Positions 5,295 to 6,212 of a stretch of 6,212 bases of DNA are shown here, piece after piece. This DNA comes from Bacteroidales bacterium (GTDB taxonomy: Bacteria > Bacteroidota > Bacteroidia > Bacteroidales > WRGA01): the NCBI GenBank assembly GCA_031279795.1, contig JAITHZ010000390.1, positions 1 through 6,212 of the forward strand. The letters are read 5' to 3'. A program made the translations under genes and the position numbers. The notes beneath the pieces are model-generated. The model ran no database searches. It saw only the letters and a list, made by a program, of their open reading frames with translations, and had not been told where the DNA came from. Every line of letters begins with the position of its first letter. Within the stretch, counting starts at the first letter, position 1.

Positions 5295-6212
5295 ATGAAA
5301 ATTTCTACTGTTTATTTTACGAATTTGCGGACGAACCCGTCCAATAACCTTCTCCGAAAAATGGAACGACTTGCTAAACATGCTGGTATTGAAAGTATTG
5401 ATTTCAAAGACCAGTTTGTTGCAGTGAAGATACATTTTGGTGAACCGGGCAACCTGGCATATATTCGTCCGAACTATGCGGCTCAATTGGTAACATTGCT
5501 CCGCTCCCTTGGAGCAAAACCGTTTTTGACCGACTGTAACACCCTGTATTCGGGTGAGCGTTCCAATGCCGTCGACCATTTGCAAAGCGCTGTAGAAAAT
5601 GGCTTCAATCCGCTTTCAGCCAAATGCAACATCATTATCGGAGATGGACTGAAAGGCACTCATTACCGTGAAATTGCTATCGACGGTAAATACTGCAAAG
5701 CGCCAAAAATCGGCGCAGCTGTTGCCGACGCCGATATCGTAGTGTCTATGAATCATTTCAAAGGACATGAACAGACAGGATTTGGTGGCGCGTTGAAAAA
5801 TCTTGGCATGGGATGCGCCAGTGTTGGCGGAAAACTGGAATTGCATTCTTCATCTCAACCCGTCGTTGACCGTACGAATTGTACCGGCTGTAACAATTGC
5901 GTCAAGTATTGCGCACATAAAGCCATTAGCCTGGATGCTAAGCGAATTGCAGTGATTAATTACAGCAGCTGTACTGGCTGCGGGCAATGTGTTGCACTAT
6001 GTCAGTACAGTGCAGCAGTGATGGGAGACGAGGAAACTTCCGAACGTTTGAATTACAAAATTGCTGAATATACGAAGGCCGTGTTGCTGGGAAAACCGAA
6101 CTTTCACATTAACTTTATCATGAACGTCTCACCCGAATGTGATTGCTGGGGACACAACGATGCTGCAATTGTGCCGGATTTGGGAATTGCCGCCTCTTTC
6201 GACCCTGTTGCC
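5295..6212 (+). CDS. DUF362 domain protein with two 4Fe-4S cluster motifs, 3' partial
   Basis: The frame is open from the ATG at 5295 to the window end, giving 306 residues with no stop, so the C-terminus is missing. An in-frame stop at 5265 leaves this as the only good start. The N-terminal DUF362 region begins KISTVYFTNLR and contains VKIHFGEPGN and, later, MNHFKGHEQTGFGGALKNLG, which are characteristic of the family. A ferredoxin-like insert follows with two CxxCxxCxxxC motifs: C196, C199, C202, C206 and C226, C229, C232, C236. Each motif is expected to contribute to 4Fe-4S binding, as in bacterial 2[4Fe-4S] ferredoxins. After it, SPECDCWGHNDAAIVPDLGI and FDPVA return to the DUF362 fold; this CDCW segment has two further cysteines. 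The protein looks cytosolic. The family's reaction is not known to me; a redox role in anaerobic metabolism is inferred from the clusters. Confidence 0.93.
   Translation, partial: MKISTVYFTNLRTNPSNNLLRKMERLAKHAGIESIDFKDQFVAVKIHFGEPGNLAYIRPNYAAQLVTLLRSLGAKPFLTDCNTLYSGERSNAVDHLQSAVENGFNPLSAKCNIIIGDGLKGTHYREIAIDGKYCKAPKIGAAVADADIVVSMNHFKGHEQTGFGGALKNLGMGCASVGGKLELHSSSQPVVDRTNCTGCNNCVKYCAHKAISLDAKRIAVINYSSCTGCGQCVALCQYSAAVMGDEETSERLNYKIAEYTKAVLLGKPNFHINFIMNVSPECDCWGHNDAAIVPDLGIAASFDPVA

Overview
The window most likely comes from an anaerobic or microaerophilic Bacteroidetes (Bacteroidales-like) genome. The start codons have no GGAGG-type ribosome binding site and follow AT-rich leaders. Two genes carry the Bacteroidetes -7 promoter word TAnnTTTG. 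The protein families (DPPR-synthase-like UbiA protein, HAD-IB phosphatase, DEAD-box helicase with a DbpA tail, DUF362 ferredoxin-like protein) are all common in that phylum. All six recognised genes are on the + strand; I found no convincing minus-strand gene, RNA gene, CRISPR array or transposon.

Layout: (1) 1-729, the C-terminal four-fifths of a UbiA-family membrane prenyltransferase of the decaprenyl-phosphate phosphoribosyltransferase type, cut by the window start. (2) 799-1482, a very AT-rich class I SAM-dependent methyltransferase. (3) 1596-2198, a HAD-IB family phosphatase. (4) 2361-4076, a DEAD-box RNA helicase with a C-terminal DbpA RNA-binding domain, probably with its own promoter(s). 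(5) 4186-5103, a very AT-rich ORF that looks like a glycosyltransferase of unassigned family, followed by a possible terminator hairpin. (6) 5295-6212, the N-terminal part of a DUF362 protein with two 4Fe-4S binding motifs, cut by the window end.

The UbiA protein and the HAD phosphatase plausibly act in one lipid-linked sugar pathway: a phosphoribosyl group is moved to a polyprenyl phosphate, then the 5-phosphate is removed. The methyltransferase sits between them and differs sharply in base composition. The glycosyltransferase-like gene has the same AT-rich character and also lies between ordinary-composition genes. The simplest reading is a conserved chromosomal backbone (UbiA, HAD, helicase, DUF362) into which two AT-rich accessory genes, perhaps for surface glycans, have been inserted.

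I do not see a clearly novel multi-gene system. The points most worth a second look are the UbiA/methyltransferase/HAD arrangement and the unassigned glycosyltransferase-like gene.
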